Shown here: one piece after another, positions 54,426-63,234 of the stretch
Layout of the letters: each line of letters starts with the position of its first letter
How positions within the stretch are numbered: the stretch's first letter is position 1
Assembly (NCBI GenBank): GCA_036704825.1
Contig: JAUBSN010000027.1
Location: 1 to 64,000 of the forward strand
DNA length: 64,000 nucleotides
Direction: 5' to 3'
Source: Microcoleus sp036704825
Lineage (GTDB): Bacteria > Cyanobacteriota > Cyanobacteriia > Cyanobacteriales > Microcoleaceae
Program-made: the position numbers and the translations under genes
The notes under the pieces: generated by a model
The model's database searches: none
Seen by the model: the letters and a program-made list of their open reading frames with translations, nothing else
Told to the model about the DNA's origin: nothing

Positions 54426-55547
54426 ATGAAAAATACGTGGTTAGTACGATCGCTATCCCTAGTGCCGATCGCAGCGCTACTAATTCTAAGCAGCTGCCAA
54501 TCTCAGCAGCCGAATGCAGCAACTACCCCTGCACCGGGGGGAGCCACTACAACAGCGGCGACCGACACCGCACAGAAACGCACGATTAAAGTCAATCCAT
54601 CTTGGCTGCTGCAAGGCGACAATGCACCGCTAACAATTGCCATTGAAAAAGGCTATTTCCCAGCCGAAGGATTGGATGTCAAAATCGAGCGGGGCTACGG
54701 TTCCTCTGACACAATTACCAAAGTTGCAGCAGGCCAATTCGATATCGGATTTGGCGATATTTACTCGATGATGGAGTTCAACGCCAAGAATCCAAACGAT
54801 CCAGTAGTAGCAGTTGCAGTACCTTACAACCGATCGGCCTTTTCAATTGTCGCCCTCAAGTCGAGCAACATAGCAGATCCTAAAGGATTAGCCGGCAAAA
54901 AGTTAGGAGCTCCCGCAGGAGATGCACCCCGCAAATTGTGGCCGGTATTTGCCCAAAAAACCGGCGTGCAGGCCAACTCCGTAGAGTGGATTACAATGGA
55001 GCCCAAGCTGCGCGAAACATTATTAATCAAAGGCGATGTGGATGCGGTGAGCGGTTTTTCAACAACGATAGTCCCTGCATTAGAAAAAGCAGGCAAAAAG
55101 CCCGAAGATATCAACGTCTTTTACTATACCGAGAACGGTTTAGATTTGTACGGAAATGCGATCGTTGTTAAAAAAGCCTTTTTAGAAAAAAATCCCGAAG
55201 TAGTAAAAGGCTTTTTGCGAGCGTATTTTAAAGGACTTCAAGATACATTAAAAGATCCGGCAGCCGGATTGGAATCGGTGGCGAAAGCTGGAGATAGCTT
55301 GATGGACAAAAATGCGGAAAAGCGCCGCCTGCAAATTGCTTTAGAAAGGCTGTACATCACTCCCGAAGTAGAAAAAGTTGGCTTGGGAGGAGTCGATCCA
55401 ACTCGTCTGGAAGCCACAGCAAAACAAGTAGCAGAAGTCTTACAAATAGCAGCTCCGCCAGTTAATCAGATATTTGATGAGAGCTACTTGCCTCCGAAAG
55501 AAGAGCGGGCTTTACCTCCTGCTGCCGATCGCAAACCCTTGACTTAA
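54426..55547 (+). CDS. NMT1/SsuA-like substrate-binding lipoprotein
   Basis: A 373-residue exported lipoprotein, started at the ATG at 54426. The signal peptide ends at the lipobox LILSSC, and an Ala/Thr-rich linker follows. The NMT1/SsuA fold is recognised by LTIAIEKGYFPAEGLDVKIE, then KVAAGQFDIGFGDIYSMMEF, and VVKKAFLEKNPEVVKGFLRAY. It captures substrate in the periplasm for the divergent permease and ATPase. The substrate is likely a purine catabolite by context; the fold also fits nitrate, sulfonate or pyrimidine transport. Confidence 0.9.
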   Translation: MKNTWLVRSLSLVPIAALLILSSCQSQQPNAATTPAPGGATTTAATDTAQKRTIKVNPSWLLQGDNAPLTIAIEKGYFPAEGLDVKIERGYGSSDTITKVAAGQFDIGFGDIYSMMEFNAKNPNDPVVAVAVPYNRSAFSIVALKSSNIADPKGLAGKKLGAPAGDAPRKLWPVFAQKTGVQANSVEWITMEPKLRETLLIKGDVDAVSGFSTTIVPALEKAGKKPEDINVFYYTENGLDLYGNAIVVKKAFLEKNPEVVKGFLRAYFKGLQDTLKDPAAGLESVAKAGDSLMDKNAEKRRLQIALERLYITPEVEKVGLGGVDPTRLEATAKQVAEVLQIAAPPVNQIFDESYLPPKEERALPPAADRKPLT

Positions 55548-55569
55548 AAGTCGCGTTGTCCGAGATTTT

Positions 55570-55695
55570 TCGGCGGTTGAAACCGCTACTTGTCAAACAA
55601 AGTCCGAGCAGAGAGGGACTAAGAAATCGAGGGGTATTCTACTCGTTACCAGGCAGAGCCTGGTAACGCAGATCCGGAGGCTCTGCCTCCAATTT
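55570..55695. repeat. Dispersed mosaic hairpin repeat
   Basis: It carries CGGCGGTTGAAACCGCTACT, then CCAGGCAGAGCCTGG and GGAGGCTCTGCCTCC, in the same order as 16380-16570, just before the porin gene. Confidence 0.85.
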
Positions 55696-55717
55696 CGCTA
55701 TTTACGGTGTGAGGATC

Positions 55718-57949
55718 ATGTCTAAATCTTTGTTTTTCCAAATCCTGCTGACAGCAACGCCAGCCTTTTTTTGTATTAATTTACTGCATTCTCCTGCAAG
55801 CTTTGCTGCGGAAAATTCCGTTTCTGAAACCGAGGAAGCAAAAGCCCTGACAGCAGAGTTACCGCAGGCAGAATTGGTTGCATCGCCAGTGGCGATCGCA
55901 CCAATTAAAACACAGATAGACCCTGCGCTAACACCGGAAATAAATGCCGAGATTGAACTAAACAAGCAACAAAAATCAGAGCATATTTCCCTCCTGTTTA
56001 ACAGCGAAAATCTCGCAGCCGTTGCCCGATCGAACAATCTAGAATATGCTAACAAAGCAACTGAAGAATTAGGGAAATCGCAAGTTGCGACAGCACCAAT
56101 TACCGCCCAGACAAATCCTGCGTCAACACCGGAACTACCAGCAGCAATCCCATTACAAATTCAACCAAAAACAGACCGAGAACAAGTCGCAGCAGTTTCC
56201 GAATCAAGCGAAATAAAACAGACAGAAACAGCAGCTCAAAAATCCGGCGAATCGAACGCAGTCGCGGAGTCAATCCAAACGCAGCAAAATCCGGCAAGTA
56301 TTGACGATATCCAACAGGTAGATAGCCTGGAAATAAATGACGCTTCCGAAATGGAGCAAGTCACCTCAGTTTCCCAACTGGGCGACGTACAGCCCACAGA
56401 TTGGGCATTTCAAGCACTGCAATCCTTAGTTGAACGCTACGGCTGCATCGCAGGATATCCCGACGGTACCTATCGCGGAAATCGAGCCATGACTCGCTAC
56501 GAATTCGCCGCCGGCTTGAACGCTTGCCTCGATAAAATTTCGGAGTTAATAACAGCCGGAACCTCGAATTTTGTCAAAAAAGAAGATTTAGAAAAACTCC
56601 AGAAACTGCAAGAACAATTTGCCGCAGAACTAGCAACGCTGCGCGGTAGAGTCGATGTATTAGAAGCTCGCACGGCGGAGCTAGAATCTAATCAATTCTC
56701 GACGACAACGAAACTCAACGGTACGGTTTGGTTCAACCTCACATCAGCATTTCCCACAGGCGACATCACTGCCGAACGCAGCCGCACTGCCCCGGGCAGC
56801 GCCTTTGCTCCCCCAACTCGGGATGCAAACAATAGACCGACTCGCATCGATCGCGATCGACCTGAAACTACTTTTAGCTACTACGCTTTCTTGACGCTAA
56901 ATACCTCGTTTACAGGCAAAGATTCCCTGGTGACTCAGTTAGTTTTCGGCAACGGCAACTCGCCTGCGAACGAACTGGTATCGGCGGGTTTTTACAACTC
57001 TTGGGGAACGCCGTTTTTAGATCAAACTGGCGTGCCGACAGCTAATGTTGTGGGAATTCGCGAGATGTCCTACACGTTTCCGGTAGGAGATAAGGTGCAA
57101 GTTGCGATCGGGCCGCGGTTGAATTATTATCGATATTTTGACGGCAATCGCTTCACATTTTTTCTAAGGGGGGCGACGAGTTTTAACTCGAACGGGAGTA
57201 CACTGTTAAATGCGGTCGATCGCGGATCGGGCGCTGCTGTCATTTGGCAAATTGCCAAACCATTCAGGTTTACGGCTGCTTATATGGCTGAAAATACCGA
57301 ATTTTTGAATTCTGCTGTATTCAATACGGCTAGCAATCCCAGGGATGGTTTGTTCAACAGTTCAAATACGATTACAGCGCAGTTAGAATACTCTCCCAGC
57401 AACTCTTTCAATCTCAGGCTGATTTACGCGCGATCGAGCCTCAAACCTTATAATGGATTCATCGGCGGAGCAGTTGGCGAACCGCTGCCTTACGGCTATG
57501 CAGATGACGGTTTTGGGGGAAGAGTTAGAGACTCCGGTGCAGATGCTTTTGTGCTCAATTTCGATTGGTTGCTGACCAGAAATTTTGGTTTATTCGGGCG
57601 CTATTCCTACGGCCAACTTGAGGTGAATCCGGTAAATCGCGATCGCTCTGGCGGAGATATTAAGGTACAGTCTTTTCAAGTCGGGATGGGATTTCCCGAT
57701 TTGGGAAAAAAGGGCGCGCTGGGTGTACTTTCATTTGTGATTCCCCACGATTATATATCGGGTCGCAGATTTTTGCTGTCGGGCGGTGGTAATGGAGGTA
57801 CTCAGTACGAGGTAGAGGGTTCGTACTATTACCCGATTACTAATAATATTGCGATCGTCCCGGCATTTTATGCTATCTTCAATGCCAACAACTTTGATGG
57901 CAACCCGACCGTATTTGTGGGAAATCTCCGCACTCAATTTAGCTTTTAA
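55718..57949 (+). CDS. SLH-domain outer-membrane porin (cyanobacterial OprB-like)
   Basis: A 743-residue exported porin. The ATG at 55718 begins a signal peptide (SLFFQILLTATPAFFCINLL). A long Glu/Gln/Ala-rich spacer (30-220) precedes one SLH domain (about 225-280: VQPTDWAFQALQSLVERYG, GYPDGTYRGNRAMTRYEFAAGLNACLD), which anchors to peptidoglycan, then a short coiled coil and an OprB-type beta barrel ending in the aromatic residue F. Such porins dominate the cyanobacterial outer membrane. Here, inside the purine genes, it may admit urate or allantoin; this is inference from position. The acidic spacer is unusually long. Confidence 0.9.
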   Translation: MSKSLFFQILLTATPAFFCINLLHSPASFAAENSVSETEEAKALTAELPQAELVASPVAIAPIKTQIDPALTPEINAEIELNKQQKSEHISLLFNSENLAAVARSNNLEYANKATEELGKSQVATAPITAQTNPASTPELPAAIPLQIQPKTDREQVAAVSESSEIKQTETAAQKSGESNAVAESIQTQQNPASIDDIQQVDSLEINDASEMEQVTSVSQLGDVQPTDWAFQALQSLVERYGCIAGYPDGTYRGNRAMTRYEFAAGLNACLDKISELITAGTSNFVKKEDLEKLQKLQEQFAAELATLRGRVDVLEARTAELESNQFSTTTKLNGTVWFNLTSAFPTGDITAERSRTAPGSAFAPPTRDANNRPTRIDRDRPETTFSYYAFLTLNTSFTGKDSLVTQLVFGNGNSPANELVSAGFYNSWGTPFLDQTGVPTANVVGIREMSYTFPVGDKVQVAIGPRLNYYRYFDGNRFTFFLRGATSFNSNGSTLLNAVDRGSGAAVIWQIAKPFRFTAAYMAENTEFLNSAVFNTASNPRDGLFNSSNTITAQLEYSPSNSFNLRLIYARSSLKPYNGFIGGAVGEPLPYGYADDGFGGRVRDSGADAFVLNFDWLLTRNFGLFGRYSYGQLEVNPVNRDRSGGDIKVQSFQVGMGFPDLGKKGALGVLSFVIPHDYISGRRFLLSGGGNGGTQYEVEGSYYYPITNNIAIVPAFYAIFNANNFDGNPTVFVGNLRTQFSF

Positions 57950-57964
57950 GGGAGTGCTATTCCG

Positions 57965-58135
57965 ATAGTCCGACAGTCCGACAGTTCGACAGTCCGACAG
58001 GGGTTTTCAACCCCTGTCTCATAGCTAAAGTCCTCTAAAAGAGGACTGCAATTGTTTTCAATTTGTCTCAAACTCTTTAGTCGGTTTCAACCGACTTTCG
58101 CTTTGAGGCAGGGGTTGAAACCCCTGCCGTACTGA
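57965..58135. repeat. GTCCGACA tandem units and nested hairpins
   Basis: Four GTCCGACA/GTTCGACA units are followed by AGGGGTTTTCAACCCCT, AGTCCTCTAAAAGAGGACT and a TCGGTTTCAACCGA hairpin. It is the same style as the coaR-coaT array. The rest of the gap to 58329 holds nothing clear. Confidence 0.88.
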
Positions 58136-58329
58136 GTCGAAGCGCCTCCCTACAGATGTCGCCTGCAATCGATACCTATCTGGTGCAGAAACGTCAATTT
58201 GCTGTATCATTGAGAATGAGTCAGCCAAAACCCAATGTCATTTAACAGAAAAATCTTAGATATGAGGCTGAATCAACAATTTTTAACAACAGCAAATTTA
58301 CTCTACTTTTAACTGAAGGATAACTGATT

Positions 58330-59043
58330 TTGGGCCTTTCATTTCGCGCGATTCGCCGCACTCAATCCCTCCACGAACAAACTTACCAAGCTCTCCGAAC
58401 TGCTATCCTGTCGGGGGAATTAGCAGGTGGAGAACGCCTGATAGAAACACAACTGGCCCAAATGCTAAACGTCAGCAGAACTCCGGTGAGAGAAGCTTTG
58501 TGCCAACTGCAACGAGAGAATTTAGTGACGGCAGATCCGCATCATGGATTGCGCGTCGCTGCGCTTTCGATCGCCGATGCTGCCGATCTTTACGATTGCC
58601 GCATCGCTTTGGAACAGTTATCGGCGGCCGGGGCGAGTCAAAATGCTACACCAGCTCAATTGAAACAACTCGAATCGATCGTCCAGCAGGCAGAAAGTAC
58701 AACACCCTTGCGATCGGGCGAACTCACCAACTATCAATTGCTGTACGCAGACTGCCAATTTCACCGCTTGCTAGCGCAAAGTTCCGGCAATCCTTGGTTG
58801 GTAACTCTGTTGGATCAGGTGTTTGACAAAATGATATTAGTGCGGCTCCGCACAATGGAATACAATCCGGGAGTATTGGAAATTCGCAGCGAACACCGCC
58901 GCATTTATCAAGCAGTGAGCGAACAGAATGCGGACGCCGCAGGGCAAGCAATTAAAGAACATTTAATCGCCAGCAAAGCGCGGGTAGTTAAAGAAATTCA
59001 GGAGATAGAACAGCAGCAGGGGAAAATAGATAAGTTAAAATAA
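58330..59043 (+). CDS. GntR/FCD-family transcriptional regulator
   Basis: A 237-residue FadR-type regulator. The N-terminal winged helix (TYQALRTAILSGELAGGERL, LAQMLNVSRTPVREAL, LQRENLV) is followed by an FCD ligand-binding domain whose metal site includes FHRLL, and SEHRRIYQAVSEQNADAAGQ near the end. The start is a TTG preceded by AAGGAT. It lies 90 bp before the allantoinase gene and is probably its local regulator, with a purine catabolite as ligand. GTATAC palindromes near the pathway genes fit the GT-N-AC operator style of this family. Confidence 0.92.
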   Translation: MGLSFRAIRRTQSLHEQTYQALRTAILSGELAGGERLIETQLAQMLNVSRTPVREALCQLQRENLVTADPHHGLRVAALSIADAADLYDCRIALEQLSAAGASQNATPAQLKQLESIVQQAESTTPLRSGELTNYQLLYADCQFHRLLAQSSGNPWLVTLLDQVFDKMILVRLRTMEYNPGVLEIRSEHRRIYQAVSEQNADAAGQAIKEHLIASKARVVKEIQEIEQQQGKIDKLK

Positions 59044-59132
59044 AGGCGATCGTACTATTAAAAAGAATCTCTCCCGATCGCCAGAGCGAGAATCTCAATT
59101 AACGATCGCGAGCGGGACGCTCGCACTGTAAT

Positions 59133-60056
59133 ATGTCAGCAAATTATCCGCGAGAATTAATCGGTTACGGGCAAAATCCGCCCCACCCCAAATGGCCCGA
59201 TCGAGCGCGCATAGCCGTGCAATTTGTCATCAATTACGAAGAAGGCTCAGAAACCTGCATCCTGCACGGAGATGCGTCTTCGGAAACGTTTCTGTCAGAA
59301 ATTGTCGGCGCCGTCCCCCTATCGGGACTGCGGCACATGAATATGGAATCCTGTTACGAATACGGCAGTCGGTCCGGTTTGTGGCGGCTGCACCGGATGT
59401 TTACTTCTAGGGGAATACCGGTCACTGTTTACGGGGTGGCGATGGCATTGGAAAGGCATCCCGAAGCAGTAGCCGCGATGTTAGAGGCCGATTGGGAAAT
59501 TGCCAGCCACGGCTACCGCTGGATCGATTATAAGTATTTTGGAGAAGAAGCGGAACGGGAGCACTTGCACAGGGCGATCGCCCTCCATACGCAAGTTACA
59601 GGCAGCCGTCCCCTCGGCTGGTATACCGGGCGCACGAGCCCCCACACCAGGCGGCTGGTGATAGAGGAAGGCGGTTTTCTATACGATGCCGACAGCTACG
59701 CGGATGACCTGCCTTACTGGGTGTACGAGTGCTCGCGACCCCACCTAGTAATTCCCTACACCCTCGACAACAACGATATGCGGTTTGCCACGAGTCAGGG
59801 GTTTAATTCCGGCGATCAGTTTTTTGCTTACCTGCGGGATGCTTTCGACTTACTCTACGCCGAGGGCGAGACAGCACCCAAGATGATGAGTGTGGGGCTG
59901 CACTGCCGTTTGGCGGGCAGGCCGGGGCGCGCTGCTGCCCTAGCGCGTTTTTTGGATTACGTGCAGCAGCACGAAAAGGTGTGGGTATGCCGCCGCATCG
60001 ATATTGCCCGACACTGGCACGAATATCACAAGCCGATAGTCTCCAAGGAGGACTGA
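59133..60056 (+). CDS. puuE: Cofactor-independent allantoinase PuuE (polysaccharide deacetylase family)
   Basis: A 307-residue NodB-homology protein of the PuuE type, opening the allantoin ring to allantoate. Diagnostic stretches are PRELIGYGQNPPHPKWPDRA, VQFVINYEEGSE, EIASHGYRWIDYKYF, LGWYTGRTSPHTRRLV and FDLLYAEGETAPKMMSVGLH. Unlike classical allantoinase it needs no binuclear amidohydrolase site. It directly follows the GntR gene on the same strand and supplies the step after OHCU decarboxylase. Confidence 0.95.
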   Translation: MSANYPRELIGYGQNPPHPKWPDRARIAVQFVINYEEGSETCILHGDASSETFLSEIVGAVPLSGLRHMNMESCYEYGSRSGLWRLHRMFTSRGIPVTVYGVAMALERHPEAVAAMLEADWEIASHGYRWIDYKYFGEEAEREHLHRAIALHTQVTGSRPLGWYTGRTSPHTRRLVIEEGGFLYDADSYADDLPYWVYECSRPHLVIPYTLDNNDMRFATSQGFNSGDQFFAYLRDAFDLLYAEGETAPKMMSVGLHCRLAGRPGRAAALARFLDYVQQHEKVWVCRRIDIARHWHEYHKPIVSKED

Positions 60057-60112
60057 AGTCCTCACTACAAACCTGAAATCCGTAGGGACACGGCACTGCC
60101 GTGTCCCTACTA

Positions 60113-60517
60113 CTACGAACCCGCTTTATAAGCGGCCCACCCACCTCGATCGGAAATATCTTCCCACTGGTACTTCTCCACTAACTCCTGCGGGTACAAG
60201 AAAGCCGTTAAAACTTCCCCGTCCTCCAAAACCACATCCGACGGATACATATACGGCGGTTCCCCCGCTGCAAGCTGTTCAAATTGTTCTGGAGTCAGTT
60301 CGTACACTTCGCCCGGAATTGATACGCCGGAGGCGGCCACTTCGTAAATTGCAGGATGCCAGCCATTTTCTGCCGAGTGCAAGCGGTAAATCGGACGAGT
60401 TTTCGCTTCTCTGATAAACTTGGCATCTCCAAGGTTGCTGTTGTCCGGCTGACCCCGAAGGGCAGAACCGCAAATGAACACTCGTTTGGCTGCAATTGCT
60501 GTTTGAGTCATATCCAC
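60113..60517 (-). CDS. Gamma-glutamylcyclotransferase-like protein (allophanate hydrolase C-terminal type)
   Basis: A 134-residue protein with the cyclotransferase-like fold: RVFICGSALRGQPDNSNLGD, then TRPIYRLHSAENGWHPAIYE, SIPGEVYELTPEQFEQLAAGEPPYM and EDISDRGGWAAYKAG. These segments match the C-terminal domain of allophanate hydrolase (AtzF), here as a stand-alone protein. Such small proteins often sit with allantoin or urea-carboxylase genes. It is divergent from the allantoate amidohydrolase gene across the regulatory region at 60588-60679. Function is not established. Confidence 0.82.
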   Translation of the reverse strand: MDMTQTAIAAKRVFICGSALRGQPDNSNLGDAKFIREAKTRPIYRLHSAENGWHPAIYEVAASGVSIPGEVYELTPEQFEQLAAGEPPYMYPSDVVLEDGEVLTAFLYPQELVEKYQWEDISDRGGWAAYKAGS

Positions 60518-60587
60518 ACCCGATAAAAAATTGTGCTTTTTTGTACAGTTAAATGGCCGCGATCGCCTTTATTGTGCGTAGTGTGTT

Positions 60588-60597
60588 TTGCATACAA
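60588..60597. promoter_or_regulatory. Possible GntR half-operator
   Basis: TTGCATACAA, an imperfect palindrome sharing its left half with the stronger site at 60663. Confidence 0.35.
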
Positions 60598-60624
60598 GTT
60601 TAAGTGCCAAACCCATCGATTTTT

Positions 60625-60679
60625 GTAAACAAGGCTACATAGTTTCGCCCATTTAAATGATATTGCATACAGTATACAA
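60625..60679 (+). promoter_or_regulatory. NtcA-type site and overlapping GTATAC operator before the allantoate amidohydrolase gene
   Basis: GTA-N8-TAC (60625-60638) is followed by a candidate -10 around 60658-60666. A near-perfect 17-bp palindrome TTGCATACAGTATACAA (60663-60679, one mismatched pair) covers the -10/start region. The layout suits nitrogen activation by NtcA with repression by a pathway regulator. The ATG is at 60714. Confidence 0.55.
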
Positions 60680-60713
60680 CAATTAGTTAAATCAATCAAT
60701 AGCAGAACTTTAG

Positions 60714-61952
60714 ATGACAGTTACATTAACACTTTCAGTCAACGGGTCGCGCCTAAACCGCAGCATTGCCCAACTCGCTCAAATCGGCAAACTACCGGGA
60801 GGAGGCGTCAGTCGGGTAGCATTTACCAAAGCAGATTTGCTTGCCCGGCAACTCGTTGAATCTTGGATGGTAGAAGCAGGGATGACTGTTCGCATTGACG
60901 CGGCGGGGAATATTATCGGTCGATATCCCGGAAAGCGCGAAGGTGCAGCGCTAGCCACAGGTTCTCACATCGACACCGTTCCTGTGGGCGGCCATTACGA
61001 CGGAGTTTTGGGAGTTTTGGCAGGCATTGAAGTGGTGCGGGTACTGCACGAAAATAACCTATGCTTGGAACATCCCATTGAGACGATCGTATTTACTGAC
61101 GAAGAATGCACCGTTATCGGCTGCAAAGCGATGGCCGGAAATACAGTCAGCGATGCGGCATATTACCGACGCAGCGACGGTACTTCCATTGAAACTTGCC
61201 TTGAAAAAATAGGAGGAGATTGGTCAAAAATTGCGGACGCCAAACGCCATCCCCAAGAAATAGCAGCTTTTGTAGAACTGCACGTCGAACAAGGAGGCGT
61301 TTTGGAAAGTACAGGCGACGAAATAGGAGTAGTCAAAGGCATTGTCGGACAGTACCGCTATGCAGTAACCGTAACGGGCCGCCCGAATCATGCCGGTTCG
61401 ACACCCATGCACGCCCGAAAAGATGCGCTGGTAGCCGCCGCACAAATGGTACTGGCAGTCAACAAGCTGGGAGTGGAAACACCCGGAGAACAGGTAGCAA
61501 CGGTGGGTTACTTAAATGTGTCGCCGAATGCTACAAATATTGTTCCGGGAAAGGTGGATTTTAAAATCGACTTGCGCGATATATCTCAAACTCATTTGGA
61601 AGAGTTGTTAGTTAAAATGAAACAGGAGTTTGGGGCGATCGCATCTGCCACCCAAACCGAAGTTGAAATAACCGAAATGCTGCACGTATTGCCGACGCTA
61701 GCAGCACCAAAAATTCAAAATGCAATTGCAGAAGTTTGCCGGGAATTAAGCTTGAGTTACACGCATTTAATCAGCCGCGCCGGACACGACGCTCAAGAAA
61801 TCGGACGGTTTACCGATATGGGGATGATTTTCGTTGCTTCTCGCGGCGGTATCAGCCATGCAGAAGATGAATATACTTCCCCCGAACAGTGTACTCAGGG
61901 AGCAAATGCGCTGCTGCAAACGTTCTTGAAGCTCGATCGGCTTTACGACTAG
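60714..61952 (+). CDS. allC: Allantoate amidohydrolase (M20 family, Zn-dependent)
   Basis: A 412-residue M20-family amidohydrolase of the AllC/HyuC group. Metal ligands are in ATGSHIDTVPVGGHYDGVLGVL and IVFTDEECTVIGCKAM, a further His in AAFVELHVEQG, and the C-terminal ISRAGHDAQEIGRF. The dimer-domain motif is VTGRPNHAGSTPMHARKDAL. It would convert allantoate to ureidoglycine or ureidoglycolate with ammonia release. The related ureidopropionase and carbamoylase branch cannot be excluded by motif alone, but the allantoinase next door makes AllC most likely. Confidence 0.88.
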   Translation: MTVTLTLSVNGSRLNRSIAQLAQIGKLPGGGVSRVAFTKADLLARQLVESWMVEAGMTVRIDAAGNIIGRYPGKREGAALATGSHIDTVPVGGHYDGVLGVLAGIEVVRVLHENNLCLEHPIETIVFTDEECTVIGCKAMAGNTVSDAAYYRRSDGTSIETCLEKIGGDWSKIADAKRHPQEIAAFVELHVEQGGVLESTGDEIGVVKGIVGQYRYAVTVTGRPNHAGSTPMHARKDALVAAAQMVLAVNKLGVETPGEQVATVGYLNVSPNATNIVPGKVDFKIDLRDISQTHLEELLVKMKQEFGAIASATQTEVEITEMLHVLPTLAAPKIQNAIAEVCRELSLSYTHLISRAGHDAQEIGRFTDMGMIFVASRGGISHAEDEYTSPEQCTQGANALLQTFLKLDRLYD

Positions 61953-62078
61953 GGCGATCGATTTTAGATTTTATATTATCGAATGATTAAACCGCAGAGA
62001 GCGCAGAAAACGCAGAGGAAGAAAATAGAGAAATGAATAATTCCGATGCCAAGGGATTTGATATCAATCCTGACAAAT

Positions 62079-63083
62079 CTAGCTTGCTAATTTGCTGAAA
62101 ATTCTCATATCCTCAAAAATCTTCCTTGCCAACATCTTCCCCAAATTAACAGGAACAGCATTGCCGACCATCTTATATCCATCACCAATCTGCTTGTACT
62201 TAAAAATAAAATCATCCGGGAAAGTCTGAATTCTCGCACATTCTCTCACAGACAGCCTGCGGTAAGGCAGAGGCGAATTCGGGTCAAAAATGCGCTTGTC
62301 TTTGGCAACTAAAATCATTTTAGTAGCTTGAGGATGGAGAGGTGCGTGTCTGCCGCTTGCCTGAATAGTAAAAGAAGGTTCCGACCAACTTCGCACTCGA
62401 TTGCGCGACATATAAATGCTGGAAAACCCCAAATCGGCACATTCGTGATTGGGAATAAACGGGTGATAGTTATCTACTTTACCTTTAATTGGAATTGGCC
62501 CGATCGCCTGCAAATCAAAAATCGCATCTTTCAGCGTCAAAACATCGGTTCCAGGTTCGGGAAACTCAAAACCAAAACCCAGATTTTCCCGATAGCCAAC
62601 AACAATCACCCTTTGCCTATCTTGCGGAACACCAAAATTTTTAGCATTTAACAACTTGTACGAAACCCGATACCCGATTTCCTCAAACTGCGATAATATA
62701 TAAGTGAAAGCATCCTTATTTCTGGGAGCCAAAATACCGCTAACATTCTCAGCTAAAAAAAACAAAGGCTGCTTGTCCCGCACAATTCTGATATACTCCC
62801 AGAAAAGTTGACCCCGACTGTCATCAATTCCGCGTTTAGCGCCTGCTTCACTCCAACTTTGACAAGGAGGCCCGCCGATTATCCCAATACAGTTGGGAAT
62901 TTCATCAGATTTGATTTTTCTGATATCTCTGCGATCTAAAATAGTTTCAGGATGATTGAAATTATACGTATCCCAAATAGACTTATCATATTCATTCGCC
63001 CAAACCGCATTAAACCCAGCTAAGCGAAAACCCAAATCCAACCCGCCACAACCAGAAAACAGAGAAATAATATCCAAAGCCAC
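62079..63083 (-). CDS. DNA (cytosine-5)-methyltransferase
   Basis: A 334-residue C5-cytosine methyltransferase. It has motif I SLFSGCGGLDLGFRLAGF, motif IV GGPPCQSWSEAG with catalytic Cys, motif VI ENVSGI, motif VIII QDRQRVIVVGY, and motifs IX-X RRLSVRECARIQTFPDDF and YKMVGNAVPVNLG. The target-recognition region (about 195-260) is short. No restriction endonuclease gene is adjacent within the window, so it may be solitary or belong to a solitary methylation system. Target sequence cannot be read from the protein. Confidence 0.94.
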   Translation of the reverse strand: MALDIISLFSGCGGLDLGFRLAGFNAVWANEYDKSIWDTYNFNHPETILDRRDIRKIKSDEIPNCIGIIGGPPCQSWSEAGAKRGIDDSRGQLFWEYIRIVRDKQPLFFLAENVSGILAPRNKDAFTYILSQFEEIGYRVSYKLLNAKNFGVPQDRQRVIVVGYRENLGFGFEFPEPGTDVLTLKDAIFDLQAIGPIPIKGKVDNYHPFIPNHECADLGFSSIYMSRNRVRSWSEPSFTIQASGRHAPLHPQATKMILVAKDKRIFDPNSPLPYRRLSVRECARIQTFPDDFIFKYKQIGDGYKMVGNAVPVNLGKMLARKIFEDMRIFSKLAS

Positions 63084-63234
63084 CTTTTTTCACCCGCAAT
63101 AAATACAATGAATCAATTATAAACCTCTCTTTTCTTAGATATCTCTCTCTTTCTGCTCTCACTCTGCGCCCTCTGCGCCCTCTGCGGTTAATAAAAAAAT
63201 ATAATTCACACACAAACAGAATTTATCATCCTCA

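Noticed and set aside
62079..63083. Assignment as the CGATCG-specific methyltransferase known from Synechocystis
   Set aside because: The recognition region cannot be read by eye and the N-terminal motif differs from what I recall of that enzyme.
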